A stretch of DNA of 64,000 nucleotides from Silene latifolia. Its lineage: Eukaryota > Streptophyta > Magnoliopsida > Caryophyllales > Caryophyllaceae. The translations under genes were made by a program, and so were the position numbers. The notes under the pieces are model-generated. The model was not told the origin of the DNA and did no database searches. It saw nothing but the letters and a program-made list of their open reading frames with translations. Below are positions 33,660-47,038 of the stretch, piece after piece. The DNA is taken from the NCBI RefSeq assembly GCF_048544455.1, contig NC_133537.1, forward strand, positions 14,383,541 to 14,447,540, given 5' to 3'. Each line of letters begins with the position of its first letter. Position 1 is the first letter of the stretch.

Positions 33660-34789
33660 TGTTTTCATTTTATGTATCTAAGGACATTCACAATTCACAT
33701 GAACACCGTCAAATATAAATATAAATCAATACTATATATTAAATTCAGGAACCAAGGGACTTCAATGTAATTAAAGAAAGTTATACAAATTAATTATACT
33801 ATATAGTTTTAAATCACTAGCACTGTGTGATGGACCCGATTAAGGGATCTCAATGCAAATATTATATAATTTGGGTTAAAATTAAATTATATAGAAGCTT
33901 GGTAGTTTTCTAAACATTTATAAAAGACTAAAACATGGTCAATTTCCTTAAAATAAAATAATTAATTAAGATGGTCAATTTCCTTATGATAAAATAATTA
34001 ATTAAGATGATCAATTTCAAGGAGACTAAAAGAAACAAGATGCTTGATAATTTTCCTAAATATTTATATAGAAGATGGTCAATTTCCTTAAAATAAAATA
34101 ATTAATTAGTATAAACATGTACACTTATGGTATTAATTATTATAATCATAAAATTATATATTAAATTTAAAACCTATGCAATTTTATAAATCTTTATAGT
34201 TTATTAAATGTATAGAGATGTTAATTATTTAACATACAAAAATATAATATAAGTGGGTTATAAATAATTCAAGTTAGATTCCATAATATATAATATTGCA
34301 TAATATATAATATTGCATCAATACTATATATTAAATCCAGAAACCAAGGGACTTCAATGTAATTAAAGAAAGTTATACAAATTAATTATACTATATAGTT
34401 TTAAATCAATAGCACCGTGTGATGGACCCGATTAAGGGATCTCAATGCAAATATTACATAGTTTGGGTTAAAATTAAATTATATAGAAGCTTGACAATTT
34501 TCCTAAACTTGGTCAATTTCCTTTAAATAAAATAATTAATTAAAATTGTGAATTTCCTTAAAATAAAATAATTAATTAATATGGTCAATTTCAAGGAAAC
34601 TAAAAAAAAGAAGATGCTGGTAATTTTCCTAAATTTATAAAAGACTAGAAGATGGTCAATTTCCTTAAAATAAAATAATTAATTAGTATAAACATGCACA
34701 CTTATGGCATTAATTATTATCATCATAAAACTATATATTAAATTTAAAATCTATGCAATTTTATTAAATTTTATAGTTTATTAGATGTA

Positions 34790-35102
34790 CTCCCTCCTAT
34801 TCACTATTTTCTTCCATATTTCCTAAAACGGATTATTCAGGTTTTCTTCCCCTTTCTTATTTTGAAAATTTTTACTCTTATTTTATTCATCTCTCTTTCC
34901 TATCACCAAACCCCACACAACTCTTTTACTCCTATTTTATTCATTCCATTAATGTTTGGGACTCACAATTCTTTATTTAACTCCTAATTATTCATCCATC
35001 TCTCCTATCACCAAACCCCAACCAATCTTTTACTCATATTTTATCCACCCCTAAAATCTTGTGCCCACAACAAAGGGGAAGAATATGGAGAATAGGAGGG
35101 AG
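34790..35102. mobile_element. Stowaway MITE (313 bp) with a preserved empty site
   Basis: The terminal inverted repeats start CTCCCTCCTATTC and end GAATAGGAGGGAG, and the element is flanked by TA (34788-34789, 35103-35104). The duplicated 5' block at about 34208 shows the empty site GATGTATAGAGATG, so the insertion happened after that duplication. Confidence 0.92.
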
Positions 35103-35339
35103 TATAAAGATGTTAATTATTTAACGTACAAAACTATAATAAGTAGGTTATAAATAATTCAAGTTAGAATCCATAATATATAATATTGCATAATTCTTTC
35201 GATTTGATTTAATGCATATATGTAATATATTTATATAAATATATAATCCTCTTAAAATTGCATGCCTAAGTAGTAAAAGTAATTTCGTTAGTAAAGAAAA
35301 GAATTGTAGTAACATTGGATATAGTTATATGATAGTACT

Positions 35340-36220
35340 CACTCATCTGAATAGTAAAAGTAACAATATTATCAACGAGATTAGTGAGAGTGGTAGAAAC
35401 AACAATAGGAGTAGTGAAATAATTAATATTAATGTGACAATAGTGAAAGTAACAATAATTACGGCGGGAGTAGTGGAATTATCAATATTAATGCGGCAGT
35501 AGTGACAGTAACAATAATTACGGCGGGAGTAGTGAAAGTAACAATGATTACGGGCAAGTAGTGAAATATTATTACTATTGTTTCATTAATAAGAGTAAAA
35601 TATTAATAGCGGGAGTAGTGAATTTGTCTCAAAATTTATTTTATCGTCATTTTAGGATATGTTATAAAAATATATTAATGATAAATTTATGGGTTATGCA
35701 ACTTCAAGTAATTTTATTTAATAAAAAAAAAAATTAATGGTAAGTAGAGGTAGCCCGGGCGAAGCCGGGCACCAATACTAGTAACTCTTAAAATTGCATG
35801 CCTAAGTAGTAAAAGTAATTTCGTCAGTAAAAAAAAGAATTGTAGTAACAATGGATATAGTTATATGATTGTAATCACTCATTTGAATAGTAAAAATAAC
35901 AATATTATCAGCGAGATTAGTGAAGGTGGTAGAAACAACAACGGGGAGTAGTTAAATAATCAATATTAATGCGGCAATAGTGAAAGTAACAATAATTACG
36001 GCGGGAGTAGTGAAATTATCAATATTAATGCGGTGAAGAGTGACAAAAGAATAATAATTACGGCGGGAGTAGTGAAATTATCAATATTAATGCGGCAGTA
36101 GTGACAGTAACAATAATTACGGCGGGAGTAGTGAAAGTAACAATGATTACGGGCAAGTAGTGAAATGTTATTACTATTGTTTCATTAATAAAAGTAAAAT
36201 ATTAATAGCGGGAGTAGTAA
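35340..36220 (+). repeat. Minisatellite-like arrays in the duplicated Helitron 3' blocks
   Basis: Variants of AATAATTACGGCGGGAGTAG, TGAAAGTAACAATAAT and ATCAATATTAATGCGGC repeat at roughly 30-60 bp. The second block has one extra unit of about 65 bp, which accounts for its greater length. Confidence 0.75.
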
Positions 36221-36382
36221 ATTTGTCTCAAAATTTATTTCATCATAATTTTACGATATGTCGTAGAAAAATATATTAATGATAAATTTATGGGTTATGC
36301 AATTTTAAGTAATTTTATTTATGAGAAATTTTTTTTAATGGTAAGTAGAGGTAGCCCAGGCGAAGCCGGGCACCAATACTAG

Positions 36383-37919
36383 TTTGTTATTAATACTTCG
36401 TACGCGTGTATAAAACTATAAACGTAGAAAAAAAAATACATAAGTGAATTTTTAAAAAAAAAATACAGAGATAAAACGGAATTGAGAAGAATCACATGTA
36501 GATCTCCCACCTCATTTGATTTTAGAATGGAACCTCCTTAAACTAAAGTGGACACTATCTCCTCCTCGACAGGTACAGCCGAGTCCCATGTGTGATCTAA
36601 CAGGAATAGTTGGAGTTCTAGAGTTCAGTGACGAAGCTACCTATTCGATTATCTACTATATTAAGGTTAAAACCAAATGAGGTTACCATAGCAATAGATT
36701 GACAAAGATTAAGAAAAATGGAGTCACCAAATAGAAACGTGTTAAAAACAACTTTTAGGTAGATATAACAGAGTTTCTTAGATAGACCTACTATTCAAAC
36801 GTCGTTAACAAGCTGAGTACTTGTTTTCATCACGTTCGAAACTGAATACTAATGATTGAGAAAGAACTACAGCTTAGATGATTTGGACAAATAAAAGCCT
36901 ACACTAGCACATGACAAACAACAGTTTTTCTTTTGAGGAGAATGGCAAACTATAGTTATACATGCATGATGCATCAATGCTTTGGACTTCGACTATTGAC
37001 GCTAATAACCTCCTTCGTCACCAAGTCAATCTTCCAGGGCCTGAAGAACTTCGGTCTAATTGAGATCACAACGGTTCTGCTTAAAATTGCTGGTTCAAAA
37101 ACAAGTTTTGCACCTCAACAACCATCGGTTTGATCCAGGGTTGTGTTATCTCATGTTAAAGAGGCTTGTTATTGATTTCAGTCAAAAGTAAAGTTGTTGC
37201 TTAACACAACGGTTTTATAGGCTGTATCTAGCCAAAACAACAGTTTTACTAACTGATCCCACGTAAACTCATTACAATAATTAGTTTGAATTCAAGACTA
37301 GAATAGTTGGTGTAATATTAAACATTAAACAAATTGTTCCAAGTATTATGCAAGATTGCAAACACACTCTTATTACTTGGGGACACCATATGTCAATGGT
37401 AGTCCTGCTATCATGAATATTATTCAGTATTTCAAAGATTTGGGAAAGGGACGAGTAGAAGAAACGGTAACAAAGTCAGACCTCTATAACAGGAGCATAT
37501 TTAATTTTTTCCCCGGGTGAGACATAGGGAATCCAAGTAGACCATGCTAACGATACAAAGTCACACTGCTACTTACGAGAGCATATTTGATTTGTTGGCA
37601 TCAAAGGATTCACCCCGATTCCCTTTAAAAGTTAGTCAAGGTGACCGAGGCATCAAACCTAATGTGTAAGCTTAACCCATGACACGTTCCCTTGGCAGCC
37701 AAACGGCCAAACCCCTATTGTGGGTCGACAATTGGACCAATGGTCTCATGCATCACTTCTACCCTCAACAATGACAAAGCGCTCAATCGTATTCCATCAT
37801 ACAATAGTTAAGGAACGTTGGATTTTTCTATCAGACACAATGACAGATTGTGTTGGTTAATAACAAGGCCATGGCATCACCCCGGACAATCTTCTTTCAT
37901 AGTTTCACCCCATGGCCCA
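36383..37919. other. Gene-free stretch
   Basis: Sequence of mixed composition without a recognised domain on either strand. The 66-residue frame at 36933 has no family features that I recognise. Confidence 0.5.
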
Positions 37920-39733
37920 TCTTATATATATATATATAAAACTGGGTTGAAGGTTGAAACACTATGGATACGCCACGTGTCCCATACAACCTTAATGACA
38001 AGCATTTATTACAGCTAATCATTTAATATGAACATAATAAATGCAGCATAAATCTCACTAAATATTAATTATAATTTAATAAATTTTATTATAAAATTAC
38101 ATTAAATAATTACGTTGATTTGATTCTAAATTTATTAAAAAGTTATTTGGATAAAAATTCTAAATTGTAAGTAAAAACGTTCATTGCGAAAAATGCTTTC
38201 AATCGAGTATAATTTTCATTATATTTATTAACATATTTTGATATGTAGAGATGATTAAAGTGAGTATCTTACAATGTTTTACATTTACGTAAAAAAACAT
38301 TTTGAGAAAGTTATAAAACTTAGACCATTAATTTTATTAAGAAAAATATATTTTTAAGAGTCATTGTATTAATTAAAAACAAAACTTTAAAAAAACTAAT
38401 AAGATATAAGTTTTTATAGTGTGGGAACGAAAAAATTATAATGCGACAAAATGAATAGATATAAGATTTTGAGAGGTTTAAATACTGTGATAACGAGTAT
38501 GTATGTACACGGGGATCACGAGTGGGTTTGAATAATTAAAAGAAAAGTAATGATTATTAAGTAATATAATATTATATAGGGTTTTCTACGTGGTACCCCC
38601 TGTTTCTTCACATTCTACGAGGTACCCCTATATTTAAAAATATAAGTGGTATCCCTAAGTTCTAAAAATACCCAATCTACTAAAAATCACGTTTTTAATG
38701 TTAGATTTTGTAAAGAAAATATGTTTACAATTGAGTAGACGATGTTTATGTTAATGGCATGACAAATTATTACCAAAAAAATCAATAAAAAATGTATAAA
38801 TTAAACATTTTAAAGAGGCGGATTAGAGCATTTTGGGTATTTTAAGATGTTTTTATCATGTTTAGTGGTATCACAGGTATTTTTGAAAAGCGATGGGTAG
38901 CACGTAGAATTCGAATAAATACAAGGGTATCATGTAGAAAAACCCTATTATATAAACAACATGAAAAAGTAGAATACACATTACATTTTTCTTTAATATC
39001 TTTAGTTAAATATGTATACGTCAAGAATAAAACATTGGTTATGACTAACTAGATATTACTTTTATTTTAAATATTTTATATGTTACATTATAAAAATGAT
39101 ATTTGAGAAAGTTTAACATATTTTATTTACGGTAAACTCTTAAACATCGTTATATATAGTTGTTAAAAAAACAGAAGGTGCAAATTTTTTATAGATATGT
39201 TTGACACATAACACATGTAATACACAACCAAAACATTTGAATAAGTTTAGTTTGGGCCATATATGTTTGATACATAAGTATCAAATGTTATACATACAAA
39301 ATTAAAAATTGCATAAAATTATATTCATATCGTTTTGAACAAATATTTTAATTGATTTGGAATATAACGTATCGTGAAATGATATAATTTGATACCTTAA
39401 TGTTGATTGTTGCATTATTCGAATAAATTTTATTTTAATTAATGTGGTATTTGATCAGTTACAATTTTTTTTGTAAAACGTTGATCATGCGTAATTAACT
39501 ATAACTTAGTATTAGTTAAACCTAAACCTAAACCTAAACATTTTGTAATTAAAATGTATTTTATTTTAAAACACTGAACTTAAACCTAAAAAAATAAAAT
39601 TTGAGAAAAAAAATTAATTTATTTTTATTTATAGGTAAAAATATCAAAGGTTATATATGAATTATATTATTTTTCTTCAATTATAATAATAAAATTTTAA
39701 AGCAGACCGCGCGAAGCGCGGGATACTACCTAG
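37920..39733 (+). mobile_element. Non-autonomous Helitron (1814 bp)
   Basis: The 5' end is TCTTATATATATATATATAAA, trailed by GCCACGTGTCCC, a common Helitron subterminal motif. The 3' hairpin is CCGCGCGAAGCGCGG, followed by GATACTACCTAG. The flanks are A (37919) and T (39734). The interior is AT-rich and non-coding. Confidence 0.88.
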
Positions 39734-42700
39734 TACATACAATAATTAAGTTTTACGTCATCTCATTTTGCACAATAAAAAGCTAATTAAAACATACATT
39801 TTCTAACTCGGGACATTTATTGAAATATGTTAAGACACCAAGAAATCATTTACTTCCTCATACCCAAAAATCTCGTACATAATATCCTAATAATAATATG
39901 AAGACACCGTATCTCTTTATTTCTTGCTATGGAACATTTTCAAAATCTGTGAAATAACTATGGAGAATAGGGTGTATCTCACAAAAACAAGCTCTAGTCT
40001 TGGTCGCTCTTGGTGCATTGCCCATTATCAAAGGGATGAAAATTCGACTGAAAGACACTCTAAAAGTCTCTAGTAAGGGACTCTTCCTCTTTCTTGTACT
40101 CCAATGATTGTATCCTATATTGCTATGTCATCAAAATTATTTATTCAACCTTTGCCTTATAAAAGAGCGTCGGTGGAAAAACTATTATAATATGGAATTA
40201 AAGAATGTTAAAAGTGTCATTTTCCCATCCATATCCCCTCAATTCACCACCAAATCGTGTTTAAGACCGTATTAACTTAAAACAGTTCTCACACTCGATT
40301 AAAATAAAGGTAAAAATCAAAGAAGGTTGAGAGGACTTATATTAAGAGCACCCCTTGCTTTTCATTGGGTGTCTTCGCTCCTCAATTTAATTTGCCAATT
40401 TTCCAACTCCATGCCCCATCCAAGTCGGCATGCATATAATAGAAATGGGACCCGCACCCACCAGCACTTTGATGAAATAAAACTCCTAGCTTTTGATGTA
40501 AATGCTTACGTGCACTTTGCCAAAATTGCACTCATTGGCATTTAGATCAATGACAAATTATGCAGATAAGTCCACAACCATCATGCAGCACTTATCTTAT
40601 TATCAAGTTGTTACTTGTGAGAGTGACATTACGGTTCGTTGTAAACTATAGACCGTCGAAGCACTACTTATCACGAACACTTTGTAAATTCTAAGGTACT
40701 ATAATTATGGAAAGGGGGATTTCATCATTGGCTCTACTGTTGCACAAGAGCCGATTTACATTTGGGGTGCCACCGTTTAGCCTTCACTTCAAAACCCAAC
40801 ACTGTAAAATCAGGTCTGAATATTGGAATTTTACCTTAAACTTACTGAATTTTCATTTCATCGAGAATTAAACAAGATAATAATGTTCTTAAGATATAAG
40901 TTATCAGCTAGGAATTTGAGCTAATGTGAAAATGAACGAAAATTGAACTTTTGCAAGTCATTTTGTAGATTTCAAGTTTGAAAAAAATAGATATTGGAAA
41001 CCATGTGTTTCTATATGACACTCCTTCGGTAGAATTCAAACACTCTCTCGGTCTCGGTTATATATAATTAAAATTTTCACTACATGAACAACACTCGTAC
41101 ACCCAACTTTGCTTTGGTCTCTTATGCCAAGCACATCACCTAGAAACATGATTAAGAGAAGCCATGGGCAATGGTTCAGGCAATCATCCTCTCTAAAGAT
41201 GAAATACGGAGTACAAGTTAAAGCAATAACAATAACATCAGAGCTTTAATCCCAAAATAATTTGAGGTCCGCTGACATGAATTATCTTTTAGAACCATCC
41301 CTAGGTGATCGCACGCCTCAAAATGCGAAAATATAGAAAAAGAAGGGCGAAAAGCAAATGGGGGTGAAACATAATACAAAAGTCAAATTAAACTTATAGG
41401 TTTGAAAATCAAAGCTCGGATTTCTTTTATAAAAGCTTAGAATCTAAATCTACGATAAAATTAAAACAATGTTTTGAAAAATCGAAATAAAAATTAATAT
41501 TACAGAATATCTTAAAAGTAAATCAAGTATTATTACATAAGAAAGTTCTTTTTGTAAAACGTGAAATAAATCCAAAAAGAATAAATGATTTTTTTAATAT
41601 TAAAATAAACACACTAAATATTTCAAATAAGAGTATATACTAAAAATCCACATGTATCATTTCTCTTTATTGTACCCTCTCCATCAAAATACCCTCTTCA
41701 AGCCCAAGAAATCTCATATCATGTTCTATCATTGTCGAATATGTGAGAAAAAAGGACTTCTGTTTGAACTGGAAATTTCTCACACATCGAAAGCTCAAGA
41801 GCAAGGCCCTTGCGTTATAGGGAAGGGTGACACTCTTTGATTAATATTGAGATAGCTTAAAACTTATTAGAGTAAACCTTGAGATCTCTACTGAACTTAT
41901 TTATGTAAGAATTTTTTGCAAAAAGAGATTTAATATTTACGTACTTGGAGGTCTAGTACCTAATGCTTTAATTTTTGCCTAAAGATACCTACTATAATTT
42001 AACATTTTTTGTCTAAAGGTACCAACTAACTTTTCCAGGAAAGAAAGGTAAGATTACGTACAGAAACAAGGTATTTAGCGAGTTGAAGTAGGGAAGAGAA
42101 AGAGAGGATGTGGTTGGGGTGGGATATGAGATGAAGTAGAAGGTAGGGAAGGGGTGGGGGAGAAGTGAGGCTAGATTTTGAGGCAAGGATGTGGAACACA
42201 GTGGGGTAACTGGTTGGGTACTCTAGGGGAGGAAAGAAGGTTACTGAGGCAAAAGCGGAGTGGAGCAGAGAAGGTGGTTGCAGGCTTGCATTGGAGGAGG
42301 AAAGAAGGTGATTGATACCTTTGGACAATTTTAAAAATCAGGTACTAGATTTGCGGATGATCTAAATATTAAGTACCTCTTGACAAAAAAAATTTCATGT
42401 AATCCTTAAGGTTTCTGTTGAATAAATTTAAAATTCGAAGGTGTAGGTAGCAAGGATATGGAGTTTGGAGGCGGATTGGGCGTGGGTGGGGGTCAGGGAG
42501 AAGGGTGGCGGCCGAAATGAGTGATGTAAACTAGGAGTGAAGGAGGGGTGGGGTGGGAGTGTTACCGATGTAACATCCTAACTGCAATAGTTTAACTACA
42601 ACGTTTTTTTTCTTCCATCAGACCAAACTAAAAGATAGTATCTACAAATACAAAGCGCATACTACGTTCTTTTATGGCAATTGTAAGTCGTAACACATCC

Positions 42701-42817
42701 CACTACCAAACATAACAAAAGCCTCCTTGGATTAAGAGATACTGTTGAGGGGTAATTTGATTTTAAATAGCTGAGAACGTGGCTGTGGTGGTGATGAAGA
42801 GAGGAGAGGGAGGAAAA
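39734..42817. other. Gene-free stretch
   Basis: AT-rich intergenic DNA with a purine-rich, GGGGTGGG-containing patch (42080-42560). The 100-residue minus-strand frame in that patch is low-complexity Ser/Pro/Leu and is probably chance. No domain seen. Confidence 0.5.
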
Positions 42818-43632
42818 TCCCCCAACTACTAAGAAAATAAAAATTCTCTTAGTTTTTCTTCCAAAAGGCATCTAGCTAAATAAGGTAACAAGTAAAAAAA
42901 ATTCATTACATTATTATCTTTTCAATTAATATATTCTTATAATTAAACTCTAATCTTTTTAATTAAAATTCATATTTATGATTTTTTCACTGAAATCTAT
43001 AATTTATTATGCAATCATTTCCGTTTACATAAATATTATTTTTTTCATCAATTACACTCTGAAATTACGCAAACCTGCTTTTTCTGCGGTCTTTAACATA
43101 ATTATTGTCATCACTTACACCCTAAAATTACGTAAATCTGTTTCTTATATTATCCTTCATCGGTTACACACTAAATATGGTGTATATTTTAAAGGATGTA
43201 ACAATTTTTATGTTTTTTTAATTAAAAATAAAAAAATATTAGTCTAATTATTCGTAAATCGTCTTTTTAAGTGTGTGGTAATGTGGTATACTCTTTTTAC
43301 CTCTTATTGTTATAAGGTTTATACGCATTTTAATTAGATTTTACATTTTTACATCACTTAACTGTAATTTAATGTCATAAATTAGTTTCATGCAATGATA
43401 TAGCATTATAGAGTTAATTTTTATAGTAAAGTAAAAATGGTTTAAGACAAAAATAACTTAACTTAAAGTGTCTTTTGATGGTAATAAACTTTCATTTTCT
43501 ACCTCTTACTAAGATTATATTAGTACATTATAACATTAAAGGTACAATTAATTTATGCAATTAATATAATGAGAATGTCTATATAAAACAAAACTAAAAA
43601 ATACCGTGCTGTAGCACGGGGATCTACACTAG
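42818..43632 (+). mobile_element. Helitron, probable (815 bp)
   Basis: The 3' end is clear: hairpin CCGTGCTGTAGCACGG, GATCTACA and CTAG, then T. The 5' end is proposed at 42818 (A|TCCCCCAACTACTAAG) and is less certain. It resembles the degenerate copy at 33109-33659. Confidence 0.65.
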
Positions 43633-43689
43633 TAGTGTAACAATTACACTTTGATAACCAGCATAGCATTTCACCTCCTTGGATTCTAT

Positions 43690-43965
43690 GGGGTTGTTTG
43701 GTTCACCATGGGAAGATGAAGTTTCTAGGAAGTTAAGTTTATGTGAATTGCAAAAATGTTGTTTGGTTGTCATGTGGGATGTGAATTCATGTGTGAAGTT
43801 GCACTTACCAAGGGAGGATAGGTAAACAACTTCCTTCCTACATTATGGAGGAATTAAAGTTCCTTGAGAAGTTCTAATTCTCATGAAATAGGCAAACCAA
43901 ACAAGATTCCATTTAAGCAATTCATGGGAACTTCCCATGATTGAAGAGGGCAACCAAACAACCCC
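43690..43965. mobile_element. Tourist/Harbinger-like MITE (276 bp)
   Basis: GGGGTTGTTTGGTT at the left is matched by AACCAAACAACCCC at the right. It is flanked by TAT (43687-43689 and 43966-43968). The 3-bp duplication suits PIF/Harbinger; hAT MITEs can have similar ends. Confidence 0.75.
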
Positions 43966-44144
43966 TATAAAAATTGAAAAAAATAGGCTCTCACCGATAC
44001 TCTCTTTCCTCTAATCATGATTACAATGACCTTTAATGGACAATTCTGAATGAAAAGGTCAGTCACTAAGGTTGCAAAAATGAATAATGTAATGAATGTC
44101 CCTATCAAAAGTCATCTCTTCAAACCAACATATACTACCAACAA

Positions 44145-44713
44145 TAGAAGTGCTAATGAGACTTGACCGCTCGCAAGCAACTCGAGATTGGCTCGGTCAA
44201 AGCTCGACTCGAGCTCCAGCTTGGCTTGCGTACTTTGTGCAAGTTAAGCCGGGTAGGGCCAAGCTCGGCTCGAAAAGCTTATGAGCAGCTCGTTATTTTT
44301 TTAATGCTATAGTTTACTTTTTTTTTTTTTGAAAGGTATAGTTTACTTTTTACAATCTTTTTAAATGAGTACATTTATTTCATGAAAATAAAATAATCTA
44401 ACCAAAAAAATTGAGTAGAGAGTCTAGCGGCATAGCCATGTCTAGTATAGTGGGGTCGTAAACCCTGAATTCAATAAGATAAATAACATTTAACAATAAA
44501 TTATCTACTATGGGTGAGTTGGTTCTAACTTTTTATTCGAAGTAAATGACCAGAGTTCAAACCCTGCTATAATCATTTTTGGCACACCTCCAATGTCGAG
44601 CTTGAGCCCATTATTTCGAGCTCGTCAAGCTCGAGCTCGAGCCGAGCAGGCCTTCGAGCTTTTCAAGCTCGAGCCGAGCAACCCTAGGCTCGCACTGCTC
44701 GTTAACATCCCTA
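44145..44713. mobile_element. hAT-type MITE (569 bp)
   Basis: The right end is GTTAACATCCCTA (inverse TAGGGATGTTAAC) and the left is TAGAAGTGCTAATGAG. The 8-bp flanks are ACCAACAA (44137-44144) and ACCAACAC (44714-44721). Subterminal parts are rich in GAGCTCGAGC and GCTCGGCTCGA words. Confidence 0.75.
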
Positions 44714-44721
44714 ACCAACAC

Positions 44722-46933
44722 CAATGTTACATCGTGTGACAAACCAAACCAAGCCCTATGATCCAGGCATACAAAGGTATGGCTTCACACAAGATGGTGC
44801 TGACACACATACTCTCCCGTACTAGTATATCGCCAGTAACAACTCAGAATCAGTGAAATAAATCAAACATTTTATCCTCAATGGGCACAATCAAATAAGA
44901 AAGGCAGATTATGATCCAACAAAGTTACGTGATATTTTAATGTGATATCATCTCATCTCTAATCTTGGAAATATAATGCGTACCTTTTGGAAAAGTTAAG
45001 TGGTCCAGTCTTGCTCTTCTCTAGATTTCAAGCTGGATTTTAATATAATCAAGGGATTATTATGAGTAAAGTATACACGGGTTAAGAATAGGAATAATTG
45101 TTCCAGACAAATGATTGATAATGTTAAGATAGGATTTTCAAAATCTATGCCTCCTAAGGCTCTAATCACGATCAGACAAAGCAATCAGATGGATCAACTG
45201 TTTAAACAAGGGAAAGAAGTAGACATAAAACATTATAATTGTTCTCTTCGCATTTTTTTTTTGGCGATGCTAAAAACAGACGATACTTGGACGGAAAGCA
45301 AAAGGACTGTTATAATTCTAACTAAATTTTTACAAGGATGTCAAAAATCAAGAGTCAAGACTAAGCAGGAGTCACATACTTGTGGTTTACAAGTCACGCT
45401 GGTTCTGTGGTTCATCCATGATCAATTTGCAAAGGCTTCCGTTCTCATTCCACTAGTACGTTGGACCCTAAAGCAAGGAAATATTATCACATATCAATCT
45501 TTGGTTCACGTCACCTGTAAAATGCTGGGTACAGTATAGGCATCTCTTACCACAAACATAATATTGATAACTACACCAGACACCACTGACATATAAACAA
45601 CCATATCCGGCACGCTTAAATATCTACTAGTCTAACTGTTTTCTTAGTGCTATTGTCATTGCTGTAATAAAGAACTTATGAAGGGGAAAGGTAATTTTGC
45701 ATATCCACAAGATTATTTTTAAATGATAGAGGACCACATACTATGCTCTGTTTTTAGCCAGGTATCTCTGTTTAAGATAAAGAATGACATCAAAGCACTA
45801 TAATGCACTTGATAATTTTTAGCAATTGAAGGGCAAGAGAAAAGGGACAAATGTCAATGTAATAAGATCAACTTGGACGTCTCTAGCACTTTAGGTATTA
45901 AAAAAATGCAAGGTTTAGTATTTCAGCTTTTAGCTGATAAACAACATATTACTTGAGAAAGGAAGAAAAAGGAATTCCAGGGTCAAGAATAAAGCACTAC
46001 GATCAAAATAGCCCTAAAAATGAGTAACCAGTTCTAATTGATCAGAATCTGAAGCATGAACAAGTCGGACATTTGTAAATCAACCTTCATCTGACACACA
46101 AAAATGTCCAGTCATATTAACAGCCGGCTTCAAAACTGAATAACTATTGAGTCACCGAATAATCATGATATTTGCAAACTAGACTTAAGGCAACCATGGA
46201 AATTGAGTAGCATGAGTATATATTTTGACACAAGTTCTAATACCTTTCATAACCTCTATCCCCTATATTTTCCCGCGCCTTTCAAATTTTATCAAATATG
46301 GACATGTAGGTAATAGTATCTTCATAAAAAGTCTTTTAATAAGACAAACACTTGTTCATTTGTTCTTTTTCTAGCACCTCTTTTTCAGTGGCCTCCACCA
46401 AAATTTAAAGGCACTCAGCCAGCATATCTCAATGTGTATGGGAAGAGAGATTATTAGTACACCTTAAACAGACAAACATCCTACACCAAGCTTTCTTTCA
46501 ATTTCAGATATAATCTAATTAATTAATGACCACCCATTTTCATACGGAGTATATAACCAAGTAGATTAATGCCAATAATAAGCATCCAATCATCCACCAT
46601 TTCCAATAGGAGAAACAGAATAAAAAAAACAGAAAAAACTTAAATGTAACGGATTAAATTATACAAAAGCTTAACCTGCCATCCAGATTTCAAGCATGAA
46701 AAAAAAAACACTGTGGCTAATGTGTTTAGAGAAAAAGATATACACATAATTGGAGCAACATATCAATCCTTTATATTAAACTACAATTGTATTAAAGTGG
46801 CTTACATCATTTGATAAGGTAGCCATCATAAGACAAGAATGGGTGGGGAACACATGTACGGTGACGATCGACTTTAACATTATTCTAACAATATCAGGAT
46901 TATCTCATAGGTTAGAAAATTCTCAAATTGGTT
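44722..46933. other. Intergenic DNA upstream of the MYB gene
   Basis: No gene that I can support. The 142-residue frame at 45111-45539 lacks any domain I recognise and has no obvious promoter. The MYB promoter must lie at the right end of this stretch. Confidence 0.5.
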
Positions 46934-46940
46934 TATATAA
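46934..46940 (+). promoter_or_regulatory. TATA box of the MYB gene
   Basis: TTTATATAAATTAG lies about 100 bp upstream of ATG 47039, with a C/A-rich leader between. Confidence 0.6.
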
Positions 46941-47038
46941 ATTAGCCATATGAAGCCACTCTCCTTCCATCCAGGAAACCATAACCAGAAGCATCCATCT
47001 TAAAGAAGTTAATACGGAAAAGATAAAAACAGCACAGC

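Larger units (their letters stand above)
33726..36382 (+). mobile_element. Helitron with tandemly duplicated 5' and 3' ends (2657 bp)
   Basis: The start TCAATACTATATATTAAAT occurs at 33726 and again at 34318, each preceded by A. The 3' end occurs at 35781 and again at 36382, each as a GCCCGGGCGAAGCCGGGC-type hairpin, ACCAATA and CTAG followed by T. The 5' block (592 bp) and the 3' block (531 and 596 bp) are tandem duplicates. A Stowaway element (34790-35102) lies in the second 5' block only. No Rep/helicase. Confidence 0.82.

Noticed and set aside
42026-42328. A 100-residue minus-strand frame
   Set aside because: Low-complexity Ser/Pro/Leu from a purine-rich strand; no start context or domain.
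45111-45539. A 142-residue plus-strand frame upstream of MYB
   Set aside because: No recognisable family, promoter or splice context; kept only as intergenic DNA.
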